From assembly GCF_003024675.1 (NCBI RefSeq), contig NZ_PYLP01000003.1, positions 124,301 through 188,300 on the forward strand: DNA of 64,000 bases. The letters run 5' to 3'. Position numbers and translations under genes: made by a program. Shown here in pieces: positions 24,614 to 34,284 of this stretch (position 1 is the first letter of the stretch; every line of letters begins with the position of its first letter). Under the pieces are notes generated by a model. That model had not been told where the DNA came from, did not search any database, and saw nothing but the letters and a program-made list of their open reading frames with translations. The stretch comes from Faecalibacillus faecis (GTDB lineage Bacteria > Bacillota_I > Bacilli_A > Erysipelotrichales > Coprobacillaceae).

Positions 24614-25830
24614 GTAAAGGGGGTATCGCACTGAATGATACAGAGTGGATACAGGATTTTGCAGACAAGCGTTTGCAGTACGGTGTATCCCAGACGAAAC
24701 TTGCGGTCATGGCTGGAATCAGCCGTGAACATTTAAGCCGTATCGAATCCGGCAAGGTGGCGGTCACAGAAGAAATGAAAGTGAAACTTTTGGAAGCTCT
24801 GGAAAAATTCAATCCAGAAGCACCGCTTACCATGCTGTTTGACTATGTGAGGATACGGTTTCCGACACTGGATATTGGACACATCATTAAGGACATCTTA
24901 CTGCTCAATATCCAGTACATGATACATGAGGACTTCGGGCATTACAGCTACACAGAACACTACTACATCGGAGATATTTTCGTATATACTTCCCCAGATG
25001 AAGAAAAAGGTGTCCTGCTGGAACTGAAAGGAAAAGGCTGTCGCCAGTTTGAAAGTTATCTGCTGGCACAGGAACGGAGCTGGTATGACTTCCTTATGGA
25101 CGCTCTGGTGGACGGCGGTGTGATGAAACGCCTTGACCTTGCCATCAATGACCATACGGGAATGTTGGATATTCCAGAACTGACCGAAAAATGCCGGAAT
25201 GAGGAATGTGTATCGGTGTTCCGTTCCTTTAAGTCTTATGCTTCCGGCGAACTGGTCAAGCATGAGGAACAGGACAAGGCTGGTATGGGCTACACGCTTT
25301 ATATCGGCTCATTGAAAAGTGAGGTGTACTTCTGTGTCTATGAAAAAAGCTATGAGCAGTACATCAAACTGGGGATACCCATTGAGGAAGCACCGATAAA
25401 AAACAGATTTGAAATACGGTTGAAAAATGAACGTGCTTATTATGCTGTCCGTGACCTGCTGACCTACTATGACGCTGAACGGACGGCATTTTCTATTATC
25501 AACCGTTATGTACGCTTCGTGGATAAGGAAGCAGACAAGAAACGGAGCGACTGGAAATTATCTGTCCGATGGGCGTGGTTCATCGGGGAAAACAGAGAGC
25601 CGTTAAAGCTCACGACCAAACCCGAACCCTACACACTGGACAGAACCCTACGCTGGATTCAACGGCAGGTTGACCCGACACTCAAAATGCTGGAAGCAAT
25701 CACAGCGAAAACAGGGATTGATTATCTGAAAGAAATCCGTAAATCCACGAAACTGACGGAAAAGCACTACAAGATAATCGAACAGCAGACCACAGCTACC
25801 GAAGATGTGATTTTGGAAAAGGAGAATTGA
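24598..25830 (+). CDS. mobT: MobT-type relaxase / replication initiator (Tn916 Orf20)
   Basis: A 410-residue protein with an N-terminal XRE helix-turn-helix (about residues 22-75; TKLAVMAGISREHLSRIESG) and a Rep_trans-type rolling-circle nuclease domain (FESYLLAQERSWYDF, MKRLDLAINDHTG, FEIRLKNERAY). It nicks oriT and initiates replication of the excised element. ATG 24598 lies in a terminator stem without a ribosome site; CTG 24631, seven bases behind AAAGGGGG, is the better-placed start and gives 399 residues, like other Orf20 proteins. Confidence 0.9.
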   Translation: MSQFFCKGGIALNDTEWIQDFADKRLQYGVSQTKLAVMAGISREHLSRIESGKVAVTEEMKVKLLEALEKFNPEAPLTMLFDYVRIRFPTLDIGHIIKDILLLNIQYMIHEDFGHYSYTEHYYIGDIFVYTSPDEEKGVLLELKGKGCRQFESYLLAQERSWYDFLMDALVDGGVMKRLDLAINDHTGMLDIPELTEKCRNEECVSVFRSFKSYASGELVKHEEQDKAGMGYTLYIGSLKSEVYFCVYEKSYEQYIKLGIPIEEAPIKNRFEIRLKNERAYYAVRDLLTYYDAERTAFSIINRYVRFVDKEADKKRSDWKLSVRWAWFIGENREPLKLTTKPEPYTLDRTLRWIQRQVDPTLKMLEAITAKTGIDYLKEIRKSTKLTEKHYKIIEQQTTATEDVILEKEN

Positions 25831-25833
25831 AAA

Positions 25834-25968
25834 ATGCAACGATTATTATTTGATTTCCTGTTCTTCTCTTTAGGGGGAACAGTTGGCGTGATTGCCATGT
25901 GTATTTTACAGGCTGGCAGACAGTCTGACAGAAAAATGATGGAACTGAAAGGAGAAAAGAAAGCATGA
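25834..25968 (+). CDS. small membrane protein (DUF3789-like)
   Basis: A 44-residue protein with one membrane helix (FLFFSLGGTVGVIAMCILQA) and a basic tail. It begins 3 nt after the mobT stop behind GGAGAATTGAAAA, and its stop overlaps the next start (ATGA). Similar tiny proteins sit at this place in Tn916-like elements of gut Firmicutes. Function unknown. Confidence 0.7.
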   Translation: MQRLLFDFLFFSLGGTVGVIAMCILQAGRQSDRKMMELKGEKKA

Positions 25969-26186
25969 ATTTTGGACAGAACCTTTATAACTGGTTTTTA
26001 AGCAATGCACAGAGCCTTGTGCTGATGGCGATTGTGGTTATCGGTATCTACTTGGGATTCAAACGTGAGTTTTCCAAACTCATCGGATTCTTGGTAGTTG
26101 CCTTAGTAGCAGTTGGTCTTGTATTCAATGCGTCCGGCGTAAAAGACGTATTGTTACAGCTATTCAATAAGATTATTGGAGCGTAA
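25965..26186 (+). CDS. TcpD-like membrane protein (Tn916 Orf19)
   Basis: A 73-residue protein with two transmembrane helices (about residues 15-31 and 38-56), the same length and layout as Orf19/TcpD, a small component of the conjugation apparatus. It is translationally coupled to the preceding 44-residue ORF and is preceded by AAAGGAGAAAAG. Confidence 0.75.
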   Translation: MNFGQNLYNWFLSNAQSLVLMAIVVIGIYLGFKREFSKLIGFLVVALVAVGLVFNASGVKDVLLQLFNKIIGA

Positions 26187-26190
26187 GCCT

Positions 26191-26682
26191 ATGGAAGAAT
26201 GTAGCGTATTGATAGAAAGTACCTTGCCAGCAGAGGATAAAACCTCTCGCTGGTTCAATCTCCCCATTGATTATGAGCTGTTCCATGACCTGCTCGGTGT
26301 GGAAGCTGACAGTGGCGATTATCAGATTATAGATATGAAACTCCCTTTTGCTGGCGATATTGTAAGAACAACCAGCGTCAGACGATTGAATAAGCTGTAC
26401 TTTGCTTACATGGAGTTACCGCCAGAAGTTCAACAGGCATACAATGACTTGATTTCCTATTGTGGCGGTGTTGAGGATTTATTACAGAAATCAGAAGAAT
26501 TTCGGTTTTATCCAGAGTGTCACAACATCATGGACGTTGCCCGTTACCGACTGGAACATAACATTGAATTTTCTGCCCTCTCCGAAAAAGGGAAAAAATA
26601 CTTTAATCTGGAAGCCTATGCACAGGAGCTGGAAGAAACAGGACGTTATGTTGTCAGTGAAAACGGTATGTTCAAGCTCTGA
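26191..26682 (+). CDS. ArdA-like antirestriction protein, copy 1
   Basis: A 163-residue acidic protein of the ArdA family, whose members mimic B-form DNA and block type I restriction when the element enters a new host. ATG 26191 fits better than TTG 26176, which precedes the GGAG site. The middle block (VRRLNKLYFAYMELPPEV) aligns with the EELNRIYEQLEELPDYL block of copy 2. It lacks the classic N-terminal YIANLGKYNEG of copy 2 and is the more divergent member. Confidence 0.75.
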   Translation: MEECSVLIESTLPAEDKTSRWFNLPIDYELFHDLLGVEADSGDYQIIDMKLPFAGDIVRTTSVRRLNKLYFAYMELPPEVQQAYNDLISYCGGVEDLLQKSEEFRFYPECHNIMDVARYRLEHNIEFSALSEKGKKYFNLEAYAQELEETGRYVVSENGMFKL

Positions 26683-26709
26683 TAGACACCGAAAGGAAGT
26701 GAACCACTT

Positions 26710-27213
26710 ATGATTGATGATATGCAAGTCTATATAGCCAATCTTGGCAAGTACAATGAGGGAGAACTGGTCGGGGACTGGTTCTCTTTTCCGTTAGACG
26801 AAGAAGTGATTGCAGAACGTATCGGCTTAAATGCAGAGTACGAAGAATACGCAATCCATGATACGGACAACTTCCCGATGGAGATTAGCGAATACATTTC
26901 CATCGAAGAACTGAACCGTATCTATGAGCAGTTGGAAGAATTACCGGATTACCTGCTGGACGACTTGGACAGTTTTATATCCTGCTATGGGAGTCTGGAA
27001 GAACTGGTGGAACATAAGGACGACATCATTCTGTATTCCGGCTGTGAAACGATGACCGATTTAGCCTACTATCTGATTGATGAAGAACAGGTACTCGGAG
27101 AAATCCCGTCCTCTTTACAGAACTATATCGACTATGAAGCCTACGGGCGTGACCTCGATATAGAGGGGACATTTATTGCAACAAACGCTGGTATCTGTGA
27201 GGTACTGCGTTAA
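26710..27213 (+). CDS. ardA: ArdA antirestriction protein, copy 2 (Tn916 Orf18)
   Basis: A 167-residue, strongly acidic protein with the ArdA signature: YIANLGKYNEGELVGDWFSF at the N-terminus, the ISIEELNRIYEQLEELPD block and ETMTDLAYYLIDE. It protects incoming single-strand-derived DNA from type I restriction. Tn916 has one copy; here it follows a divergent paralogue by 27 nt. Confidence 0.92.
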   Translation: MIDDMQVYIANLGKYNEGELVGDWFSFPLDEEVIAERIGLNAEYEEYAIHDTDNFPMEISEYISIEELNRIYEQLEELPDYLLDDLDSFISCYGSLEELVEHKDDIILYSGCETMTDLAYYLIDEEQVLGEIPSSLQNYIDYEAYGRDLDIEGTFIATNAGICEVLR

Positions 27214-27215
27214 GG

Positions 27216-27257
27216 GCTGGCAGATCAGCACCGCCACTGGTGCTACTGTCAGCTTTT
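27216..27257 (+). terminator. hairpin after ardA
   Basis: A two-part stem: GCTGGCAG (27216-27223) with CTGTCAGC (27246-27253), and inside it AGCACC (27227-27232) with GGTGCT (27239-27244), then TTTTCTC. Likely terminator or attenuator before the secretion genes. Confidence 0.65.
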
Positions 27258-27325
27258 CTCTTGGGGCAGTCTGGAAAATCCGGCTGTCCCTGTTGTTAGG
27301 AAAATAAAGAAAGGAGCATTTACAA

Positions 27326-27715
27326 GTGAAGAAAATCCGAAGTTATACAAGTATCTGGAATGTGGAAAAGGTACTGTATGCCATCAATGATGTAAACCTG
27401 CCATTCCCTGTGACCTTTACCCAGATTACATGGTTCGTGCTGACGGAATTTATCATCATTCTGTTTGCAGATGTACCGCCACTTTCCATGATTGAGGGTG
27501 CGTTTTTGAAATATTTCGGGATTCCCGTTGCCCTTACATGGTTTATGTCACAGAAAACCTTTGACGGGAAAAAGCCATACAGTTACATCAAGACGATGGT
27601 TCTGTATGCCCTGCGTCCCAAAGTGACTTATGCCGGAAAAGCCGTGAACCTGCATAAGCAGAAATTTGAGGAAACTATCACGGCAGTAAGGAGTGTGACT
27701 TATGTTCCCGATTAA
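27326..27715 (+). CDS. TcpE-family conjugation protein (Tn916 Orf17)
   Basis: A 129-residue protein with a predicted pair of membrane helices around residues 33-70 and the family motifs KKIRSYTSIWNVEKVLYAIND and PFPVTFTQITWF. TcpE is a VirB3-like membrane part of the transfer channel. The start is GTG 27326 with AAAGGAGC eight bases upstream. Its end overlaps the ATPase gene by 14 nt. Confidence 0.88.
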   Translation: MKKIRSYTSIWNVEKVLYAINDVNLPFPVTFTQITWFVLTEFIIILFADVPPLSMIEGAFLKYFGIPVALTWFMSQKTFDGKKPYSYIKTMVLYALRPKVTYAGKAVNLHKQKFEETITAVRSVTYVPD

Positions 27716-30155
27716 ATATATCGACAATAACCTTGTCTGGAATAAGGACAATGAGGTGTTCGCCTACTATGAGCTGATACCGTACAATTATTCATTCTTA
27801 TCCCCAGAGCAGAAATACCTTGTGCATGACAGCTTCCGTCAGCTTATAGCACAGTCCCGTGAGGGAAAGATTCATGCGTTGCAGATTGCAACCGAAAGCT
27901 CAATCCGAAGCATACAGGAACAGTCAAAGAAGCTGGTAACGGGGAAATTAAAGGAAGTCGCCTATCAGAAAATAGATGACCAGACCGAAGCCCTTGTATC
28001 CATGATAGGCGACAATCAAGTAGATTACCGTTTCTTTCTGGGATTCAAGCTCATGGTCACAGAGGACGAAGTCAATCTGAAGAACATCAAAAAATCGGTA
28101 TTTCTGACATTCCGTGAGTTTTTGAATGAGGTAAGGCACACGCTGATGAATGACTTTGTTTCCATGAGCAATGATGAAATCAACCGTTATGCGAAGATGG
28201 AAAAACTGCTGGAAAACAAAATCTCCCGTAGATTCAAAATCCGCCGACTGGAAGCCAAAGATTTTGCCTATCTGATGGAACACCTCTACGGCAGGGACGG
28301 GATAGCTTATGAAGATTATGTGTATCCTCTGCCAAAAAGAAAATTAAAAAGGGAAACACTGATTAAGTATTATGACCTTATCCGTCCTACCCGTTGTGTG
28401 GTGGAAGAAAGCCAGCGATATTTGCGTCTGGAACATGAGGACAGCGAAAGCTATGTATCCTACTTTACGGTCAATGCGATTGTCGGAGAACTGGACTTCC
28501 CATCATCGGAAATCTTTTATTTCCAGCAACAGCAGTTCACATTCCCTGTGGATACGTCCATGAATGTTGAGATTGTCGGAAATAAAAAAGCCTTAACCAC
28601 TGTCCGTAATAAGAAAAAGGAATTAAAGGACTTGGACAATCACGCCTATCAAGCCGGAAATGAAACAAGTTCAAATGTGGTGGAAGCCTTAGACAGTGTC
28701 GATGAACTGGAAACAGATTTAGACCAGAGCAAGGAAAGTATGTACAAGTTAAGTTACGTCATACGGGTATCTGCACCCGATCTTGACGAACTGAAACGCC
28801 GTTGTGATGAAGTCAAGGACTTTTACGATGATTTGAATGTGAAGCTGGTTCGCCCTGCCGGAGATATGATGGGACTGCATGGAGAGTTTCTTCCAGCCAG
28901 CAAACGTTATATCAATGATTATATCCAGTATGTGAAATCCGACTTTTTAGCCGGACTTGGTTTCGGTGCTACCCAGATGTTGGGAGAAAATACAGGAATC
29001 TATATCGGATATTCCGTGGATACAGGAAGAAATGTCTACCTGCAACCGTCCCTTGCCAGTCAAGGGGTAAAAGGTACGGTCACAAATGCGTTGGCTTCTG
29101 CCTTTGTGGGTTCGCTTGGTGGTGGAAAATCATTCTGTAATAATCTGCTGGTGTATTATTCCGTTCTGTTCGGTGGACAGGCAGTTATCCTAGACCCGAA
29201 AAGTGAGCGTGGAAACTGGAAAGAAACACTGCCGGAGATTGCAGAGGAAATCAACATTGTAAACATTACCAGTGATTCCAGCAATCAAGGGCTGTTAGAC
29301 CCGTATGTGATTATGAAAGATGTCAAGGACGCTGAAAGTCTTGCCATCGACATTCTGACATTTCTTACAGGAATTTCTTCAAGGGACGGCGAAAAATTCC
29401 CTGTCCTTAGAAAAGCTGTCCGTACGGTATCCCAGAATCAGAACCACGGGCTGTTACAGGTCATTGAGGAACTGCGAAAAGAGGATACCGCCGTATCCCG
29501 TAACATTGCAGACCATATCGAAAGTTTTACCGACTATGACTTTACACAGCTTCTGTTCTCGGACGGTTCGGTGGAAAATGCAATCAGTCTGGATAACCAG
29601 CTCAATATCATACAGGTTGCAGATTTGGTTCTGCCGGATAAGGATACCACCTTTGAGGAATACACGACCATTGAGCTGTTGTCGGTATCCATCTTAATTG
29701 TTATCAGTACCTTTGCCCTTGACTTTATTCACAGTGACCGAAGTATTTTTAAAATTGTAGACTTGGACGAAGCATGGGCGTTCTTAAATGTGGCACAAGG
29801 AGAAACACTCTCAAACAAGCTGGTGCGTGCTGGTAGAGCCATGAACGCCGGAGTTTATTTCGTGACACAATCCTCTGGGGACGTATCGAAAGAAAGTCTG
29901 AAAAATAACATCGGTTTAAAGTTTGCTTTCCGCTCCACAGATACCAATGAAATCAAGCAGACCTTAGAGTTTTTCGGGCTGGACAGTGAGGACGAAAACA
30001 ACCAGAAACGGTTGAGGGATTTGGAGAACGGACAATGCTTAATGCAGGATTTATACGGGCGTGTCGGTGTGGTACAGATACACCCTGTCTTTGTAGAACT
30101 GCTCCATGCCTTTGATACCAGACCGCCGATAAAAAGTGAGGTGGATTTGGAATGA
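27702..30155 (+). CDS. VirB4/TraC-like conjugation ATPase (Tn916 Orf16, TcpF-like)
   Basis: An 817-residue ATPase. The first ~440 residues are a VirB4 N-terminal region; the motor follows with Walker A GSLGGGKSFC (near residue 470) and Walker B IVDLDEAWAFL (near 690). It powers assembly or transport at the transfer channel. It overlaps both neighbours, consistent with one transfer operon. The usual Orf16 length is about 815, so it is intact. Confidence 0.93.
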   Translation: MFPIKYIDNNLVWNKDNEVFAYYELIPYNYSFLSPEQKYLVHDSFRQLIAQSREGKIHALQIATESSIRSIQEQSKKLVTGKLKEVAYQKIDDQTEALVSMIGDNQVDYRFFLGFKLMVTEDEVNLKNIKKSVFLTFREFLNEVRHTLMNDFVSMSNDEINRYAKMEKLLENKISRRFKIRRLEAKDFAYLMEHLYGRDGIAYEDYVYPLPKRKLKRETLIKYYDLIRPTRCVVEESQRYLRLEHEDSESYVSYFTVNAIVGELDFPSSEIFYFQQQQFTFPVDTSMNVEIVGNKKALTTVRNKKKELKDLDNHAYQAGNETSSNVVEALDSVDELETDLDQSKESMYKLSYVIRVSAPDLDELKRRCDEVKDFYDDLNVKLVRPAGDMMGLHGEFLPASKRYINDYIQYVKSDFLAGLGFGATQMLGENTGIYIGYSVDTGRNVYLQPSLASQGVKGTVTNALASAFVGSLGGGKSFCNNLLVYYSVLFGGQAVILDPKSERGNWKETLPEIAEEINIVNITSDSSNQGLLDPYVIMKDVKDAESLAIDILTFLTGISSRDGEKFPVLRKAVRTVSQNQNHGLLQVIEELRKEDTAVSRNIADHIESFTDYDFTQLLFSDGSVENAISLDNQLNIIQVADLVLPDKDTTFEEYTTIELLSVSILIVISTFALDFIHSDRSIFKIVDLDEAWAFLNVAQGETLSNKLVRAGRAMNAGVYFVTQSSGDVSKESLKNNIGLKFAFRSTDTNEIKQTLEFFGLDSEDENNQKRLRDLENGQCLMQDLYGRVGVVQIHPVFVELLHAFDTRPPIKSEVDLE

Positions 30156-32287
30156 TAAAATCTATCACAAGAGAAAAGGTATTCCATGTACTGAAACTGG
30201 TACTGCTTGCCGTGACCGTTACGCTGGTACTGCTGTCCCTGCTTGGGACGGTAGCTCATGCGTCTGGACTGGTCGATGATACGGTCAATGCAGACAACCT
30301 GTATTCAAAGTATCCGCTTTCCAACTATCAGCTTGATTTCTATGTGGACAATAGCTGGTCTTGGCTACCGTGGAACTGGCTGGACGGCATTGGAAAATCG
30401 GTGCAGTACGGGCTTTACTGTATCACAAATTTTGTCTGGACAATCAGCCTGTATCTTAGCAATGCCACAGGATATGTGGTGCAACAGGCGTATAAGCTGG
30501 ACTTCATCAATGACATGGCAGACAGTATCGGGAAAAGTATCCAGACACTTGCCGGAGTGACCGAAAACGGATTTTCCAGCAGTGGATTCTATGTGGGATT
30601 CCTGCTCATTATCATTCTGATTGTAGGTGTTTACACCGCCTATACAGGGCTTCTCAAACGGGAAACAAGCAAAGCACTTCACGCTGTTATCAACTTTGTG
30701 GTGGTGTTCATTGTGTCTGCGTCCTTTATTGCTTATGCTCCCAATTATATCCAGAAAATCAATGATTTCAGTTCGGACATCAGCACCGCTTCTCTGGACT
30801 TGGGGACAAAAATCATGCTCCCCGATTCACAAAGCAAAGGCAAGGACAGTGTAGACCTTATCCGTGACAGCCTGTTTGCGATACAGGTAGAAAAACCGTG
30901 GCTGTTATTACAGTTCGGGAACAGCGATACCGAAGAAATCGGGGCTGACCGTGTGGAAGCTCTGGTATCTGCCAGCCCGTCAGACGAAGATGGGGAAACA
31001 AGGGAAAATGTTGTGAAAACAGAGATTGAGGATAACGACAATGACAACCTTACCATTCCACAGGTCGTCAACCGTCTTGGCATGGTGTTCTTCCTGCTCA
31101 TTTTCAATCTCGGTATCACAATATTTATCTTCCTGCTTACCGGCATGATGTTATTTTCCCAGATACTTTTTATCATATATGCCATGTTTTTGCCTATCAG
31201 CTTTTTAATGTCCATGATACCGACCTATGAGAACATGGCAAAACAGGCAGTTGTCCGTGTGTTCAATGCCATTATGACAAGAGCCGGAATCACTCTGATT
31301 GTGACCGTAGCATTTTCGATTTCCAGTATGTTCTACAACATTTCCACGGACTATCCGTTCTTCATGGTGGCGTTTTTGCAGATAATCTGCTTTGCCGGAA
31401 TCTATATGAAGCTCGGAGAACTAATGAGTATGTTCAGCCTTAATGCGAATGACAGCCAGCAGATAGGTCGCCGGATATTCCGTAGACCTATGGTGTTCAT
31501 GCGACATCGGGCAAGACGTATGGAACACAGGATTGTAAGGGCTGTCGGTGCTGGAAGTGTTGCAGGTGCAGTGGCTGGTGCAAGTGTTGCCAGAGCCGGA
31601 AAGCCAGCAACGAACCAACCGCCAAAGAAACGTGAAAATACTACTGCCAGCATGGGAAGCCGTGTCGGTTCTGCGGTAGGTGCTGTGATGGATACGAAAA
31701 ATAAAGTCCGTGACAATGCTTCCTCTCTGAAAGAAAATGTGAAAGACCTGCCGACACAGGCTGGTTATGCCGTCCACTTTGTCAAACAGAAAGCAAAGGA
31801 TAATGTATCGGACTTTAAGCGTGGCGTTGTGGAAGAACGGGAAAACCGACAGGAACAGCGTACACAGAAACGCAACCTGCACAGGGAAAATATCTCACAG
31901 AAAAAGCAGGAATTACAGAAAGCACAGGAAGCAAGGCAGACAGTTCATGCGAATGGATCAGCGACAGCCGGAGCTACCAGAAGCCATGAACGCCCTGTTG
32001 CCACACCTGTTCCAAAAACAGCACAGACCGATACGGTCATAAAGCCGGATATGAAGCGTCCTGCTACTTCTCCTGTGATAAAAAATGTAGAAGTCAAGGC
32101 TGGAAAAGAAACTGTCCGAACCAATATCAGACAGGAACAACAGGTCAAAGGTGTTACCAGAACGAACCAGCCAAATGTAGTGGAATCCAGAAGTAATCAA
32201 AAGAAAACAACCATACAGAAACAGGTCAACCAAAAACAAAATCGTAAGACTGTTACGAAGCAACCAGAGAAAGGACGGAAGAAATGA
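30152..32287 (+). CDS. VirB6-like multi-pass conjugation protein (Tn916 Orf15)
   Basis: A 711-residue protein. An N-terminal membrane helix near residues 8-28 is followed by a further group between about 85 and 435, with the polytopic core of VirB6/TcpH proteins. The last ~240 residues are soluble, Lys/Gln/Arg-rich and probably coiled or disordered. It likely forms the inner-membrane channel. Starts overlap the preceding stop (4 nt) and the next start overlaps its stop. Confidence 0.9.
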   Translation: MIKSITREKVFHVLKLVLLAVTVTLVLLSLLGTVAHASGLVDDTVNADNLYSKYPLSNYQLDFYVDNSWSWLPWNWLDGIGKSVQYGLYCITNFVWTISLYLSNATGYVVQQAYKLDFINDMADSIGKSIQTLAGVTENGFSSSGFYVGFLLIIILIVGVYTAYTGLLKRETSKALHAVINFVVVFIVSASFIAYAPNYIQKINDFSSDISTASLDLGTKIMLPDSQSKGKDSVDLIRDSLFAIQVEKPWLLLQFGNSDTEEIGADRVEALVSASPSDEDGETRENVVKTEIEDNDNDNLTIPQVVNRLGMVFFLLIFNLGITIFIFLLTGMMLFSQILFIIYAMFLPISFLMSMIPTYENMAKQAVVRVFNAIMTRAGITLIVTVAFSISSMFYNISTDYPFFMVAFLQIICFAGIYMKLGELMSMFSLNANDSQQIGRRIFRRPMVFMRHRARRMEHRIVRAVGAGSVAGAVAGASVARAGKPATNQPPKKRENTTASMGSRVGSAVGAVMDTKNKVRDNASSLKENVKDLPTQAGYAVHFVKQKAKDNVSDFKRGVVEERENRQEQRTQKRNLHRENISQKKQELQKAQEARQTVHANGSATAGATRSHERPVATPVPKTAQTDTVIKPDMKRPATSPVIKNVEVKAGKETVRTNIRQEQQVKGVTRTNQPNVVESRSNQKKTTIQKQVNQKQNRKTVTKQPEKGRKK

Positions 32288-33291
32288 GATTAAAGCGTAT
32301 CCTTATCATAGGTACGATATTTCCAGTCCTTTTCTCCATCGTCCTCTTTTTCGGGATATTGATTTCCGGCGAAGATGACGACAGTTCAAACAGCTATTCG
32401 CCTGTCTATTCTGGCATGAACCTGTCAGCTGATGTCCTCAAACATCAGCCGATGGTAGAAAAATACGCCAGAGAAAACGGTATCTCGGAGTATGTGAACG
32501 TCCTGCTTGCCATCATACAGGTGGAAAGTGGCGGTACGGCTACTGATGTCATGCAGTCCAGTGAAAGTCTGGGACTACCGCCAAACTCATTAAGTACAGA
32601 AGAATCCATAAAGCAGGGGTGTAAATATTTTGCGTCCCTGCTTTCTTCCTGTAAAGCCAAAGGCATGAATGACATTAACGTGGTCATTCAGTCTTATAAC
32701 TATGGTGGTGGCTATGCAGACTATGTGGCGAAGAACGGAAAAAAGCACAGCTTCAATCTTGCGGAGAATTTCGCAAAGAATAAATCTGGCGGTACAAAAG
32801 TGACCTATACGAACCCGATAGCGGTCAGTAAAAATGGTGGCTGGCGTTATAACTACGGGAACATGTTCTATGTGGAGCTGGTCAACCAATATCTGAACAT
32901 AAAACAGTTCAGCAATGAAACGGTACAGGCGGTTATGAATGAAGCGTTGAAATATCAAGGCTGGAAGTATGTCTACGGTGGCAGTAACCCGAACACCTCT
33001 TTTGACTGTTCTGGTCTTACCCAGTGGTGCTACGGAAAAGCCGGAATCAGTCTGCCACGAACCGCACAGGCACAGTATGACGCAACCCAGCATATCCCAT
33101 TGTCACAGGCACAGGCTGGCGATTTGGTCTTTTTCCATTCCACCTACAATACCAGTGACTATGTTACCCATGTAGGAATCTATGTAGGGAACAATCAGAT
33201 GTATCATGCCGGAAATCCAATCGGCTATACCGATTTGACCTCTGCCTACTGGCAACAGCACATCATTTGTGCCGGAAGAATCAAACAATAG
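32284..33291 (+). CDS. bifunctional cell-wall hydrolase, lysozyme plus NlpC/P60 (Tn916 Orf14, CwlT-like)
   Basis: A 335-residue protein with an N-terminal membrane anchor (about residues 8-27), a lysozyme-like muramidase domain (about 45-195; the glutamate in QVESGGTA is the likely catalytic acid) and a C-terminal NlpC/P60 endopeptidase (about 215-335; Cys in FDCSGLTQWCYG, His in THVGIYVG). It opens the peptidoglycan for the mating channel. Comparable to CwlT of ICEBs1 and TcpG of pCW3. Confidence 0.93.
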   Translation: MRLKRILIIGTIFPVLFSIVLFFGILISGEDDDSSNSYSPVYSGMNLSADVLKHQPMVEKYARENGISEYVNVLLAIIQVESGGTATDVMQSSESLGLPPNSLSTEESIKQGCKYFASLLSSCKAKGMNDINVVIQSYNYGGGYADYVAKNGKKHSFNLAENFAKNKSGGTKVTYTNPIAVSKNGGWRYNYGNMFYVELVNQYLNIKQFSNETVQAVMNEALKYQGWKYVYGGSNPNTSFDCSGLTQWCYGKAGISLPRTAQAQYDATQHIPLSQAQAGDLVFFHSTYNTSDYVTHVGIYVGNNQMYHAGNPIGYTDLTSAYWQQHIICAGRIKQ

Positions 33292-33305
33292 AAAGGACTT
33301 GAAAT

Positions 33306-34208
33306 ATGTTTAAGAAAAAAGAAAAAACAGAGAAAGCACCTAAGAATAAGAAGGTGCGTACCATGAAAGTCGGTACACATAAGAAATCTGTTCTGCTTTT
33401 GTGGGCGGTGCTTCTGGCAAGCACCAGCTTTGGTGTGTATAAGAACTTTACCGCCATTGACACCCACACGGTACATGAAAAAGAAATCATTCAGTTAAGA
33501 TTGAACGATACCAACGGTATTGAGAATTTCGTCAAGAACTTTGCGAAAGCCTACTACTCATGGGATACCAGCAAGGAAGCCATTGAAGCAAGGACAACAG
33601 AAATCAGTAAATACCTTACCAAAGAATTACAGGACTTGAACGCTGATACCATCAGAACGGACATACCAACCAGTGCGACCGTTACAAATGTGCTGGTCTG
33701 GAATATAGAACAGTCTGGAACGGACGATTTTACCGTTGCCTACGAAGTAGATCAGCAGGTAAAAGAGGGAGAACAGACACAGGCAGTCACAGAAAACTAC
33801 ACCGTGACCGTTCATGTGGATAAGGACGGTGCAATGGTCATTACCCAGAATCCAACCCTTGCTCCGGCGGTACAGAAATCAAAGTATGAACCGAAAGTAC
33901 AGGAAGCAGATGTCAGTGTCAGTTCCGATACCGTCAAGGACGCTACCGCTTTCTTGGAAACATTCTTTAAGCTGTATCCGACAGCTACGGAAAAAGAACT
34001 TGCCTATTATGTCAAAGATGGTGTGCTTGCTCCTGTATCCGGCGATTATGTATTTTCGGAGCTGGTAAATCCTGTTTTTACCAAAGATGGCGATAATCTT
34101 AAGGTCAGTGTGTCTGTGAAGTATCTGGATAACAAGTCGAAAATGACACAAATCTCACAGTATGAGCTGGTGCTTCATAAGGACGATAACTGGAAGATTG
34201 TAGAATAA
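33306..34208 (+). CDS. TcpC-like conjugation protein (Tn916 Orf13)
   Basis: A 300-residue bitopic protein: a lysine-rich cytoplasmic start, one membrane helix (about residues 29-47) and two NTF2/VirB8-like extracellular domains (about 65-175 and 195-300). TcpC is a bridging component of Gram-positive transfer systems. A strong AGAAAGGACTTG ribosome region precedes the ATG. It is the last transfer gene, closed by a terminator. Confidence 0.9.
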   Translation: MFKKKEKTEKAPKNKKVRTMKVGTHKKSVLLLWAVLLASTSFGVYKNFTAIDTHTVHEKEIIQLRLNDTNGIENFVKNFAKAYYSWDTSKEAIEARTTEISKYLTKELQDLNADTIRTDIPTSATVTNVLVWNIEQSGTDDFTVAYEVDQQVKEGEQTQAVTENYTVTVHVDKDGAMVITQNPTLAPAVQKSKYEPKVQEADVSVSSDTVKDATAFLETFFKLYPTATEKELAYYVKDGVLAPVSGDYVFSELVNPVFTKDGDNLKVSVSVKYLDNKSKMTQISQYELVLHKDDNWKIVE

Positions 34209-34226
34209 GTTTGTAAAAAATGCTAA

Positions 34227-34275
34227 AAAAAGGCTTGCGTCATACTCTATATAGTATGCTCCGCAAGCCTTTTTT
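34227..34275. terminator. bidirectional terminator between tcpC and padR
   Basis: Arms AAAAAGGCTTGCG (34227-34239) and CGCAAGCCTTTTT (34262-34275) surround an inner CATACT/AGTATG hairpin (34241-34258). The A/T ends allow it to work on both strands for the converging genes. The inner loop repeats TACTCTATATA from the PadR operator. Confidence 0.85.
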
Positions 34276-34284
34276 CCATATATT

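Noticed and set aside
30365-32263. Several long minus-strand frames within the VirB6-like gene
   Set aside because: They follow the codon bias of the plus-strand gene in a G+C-rich region and have no independent signals.
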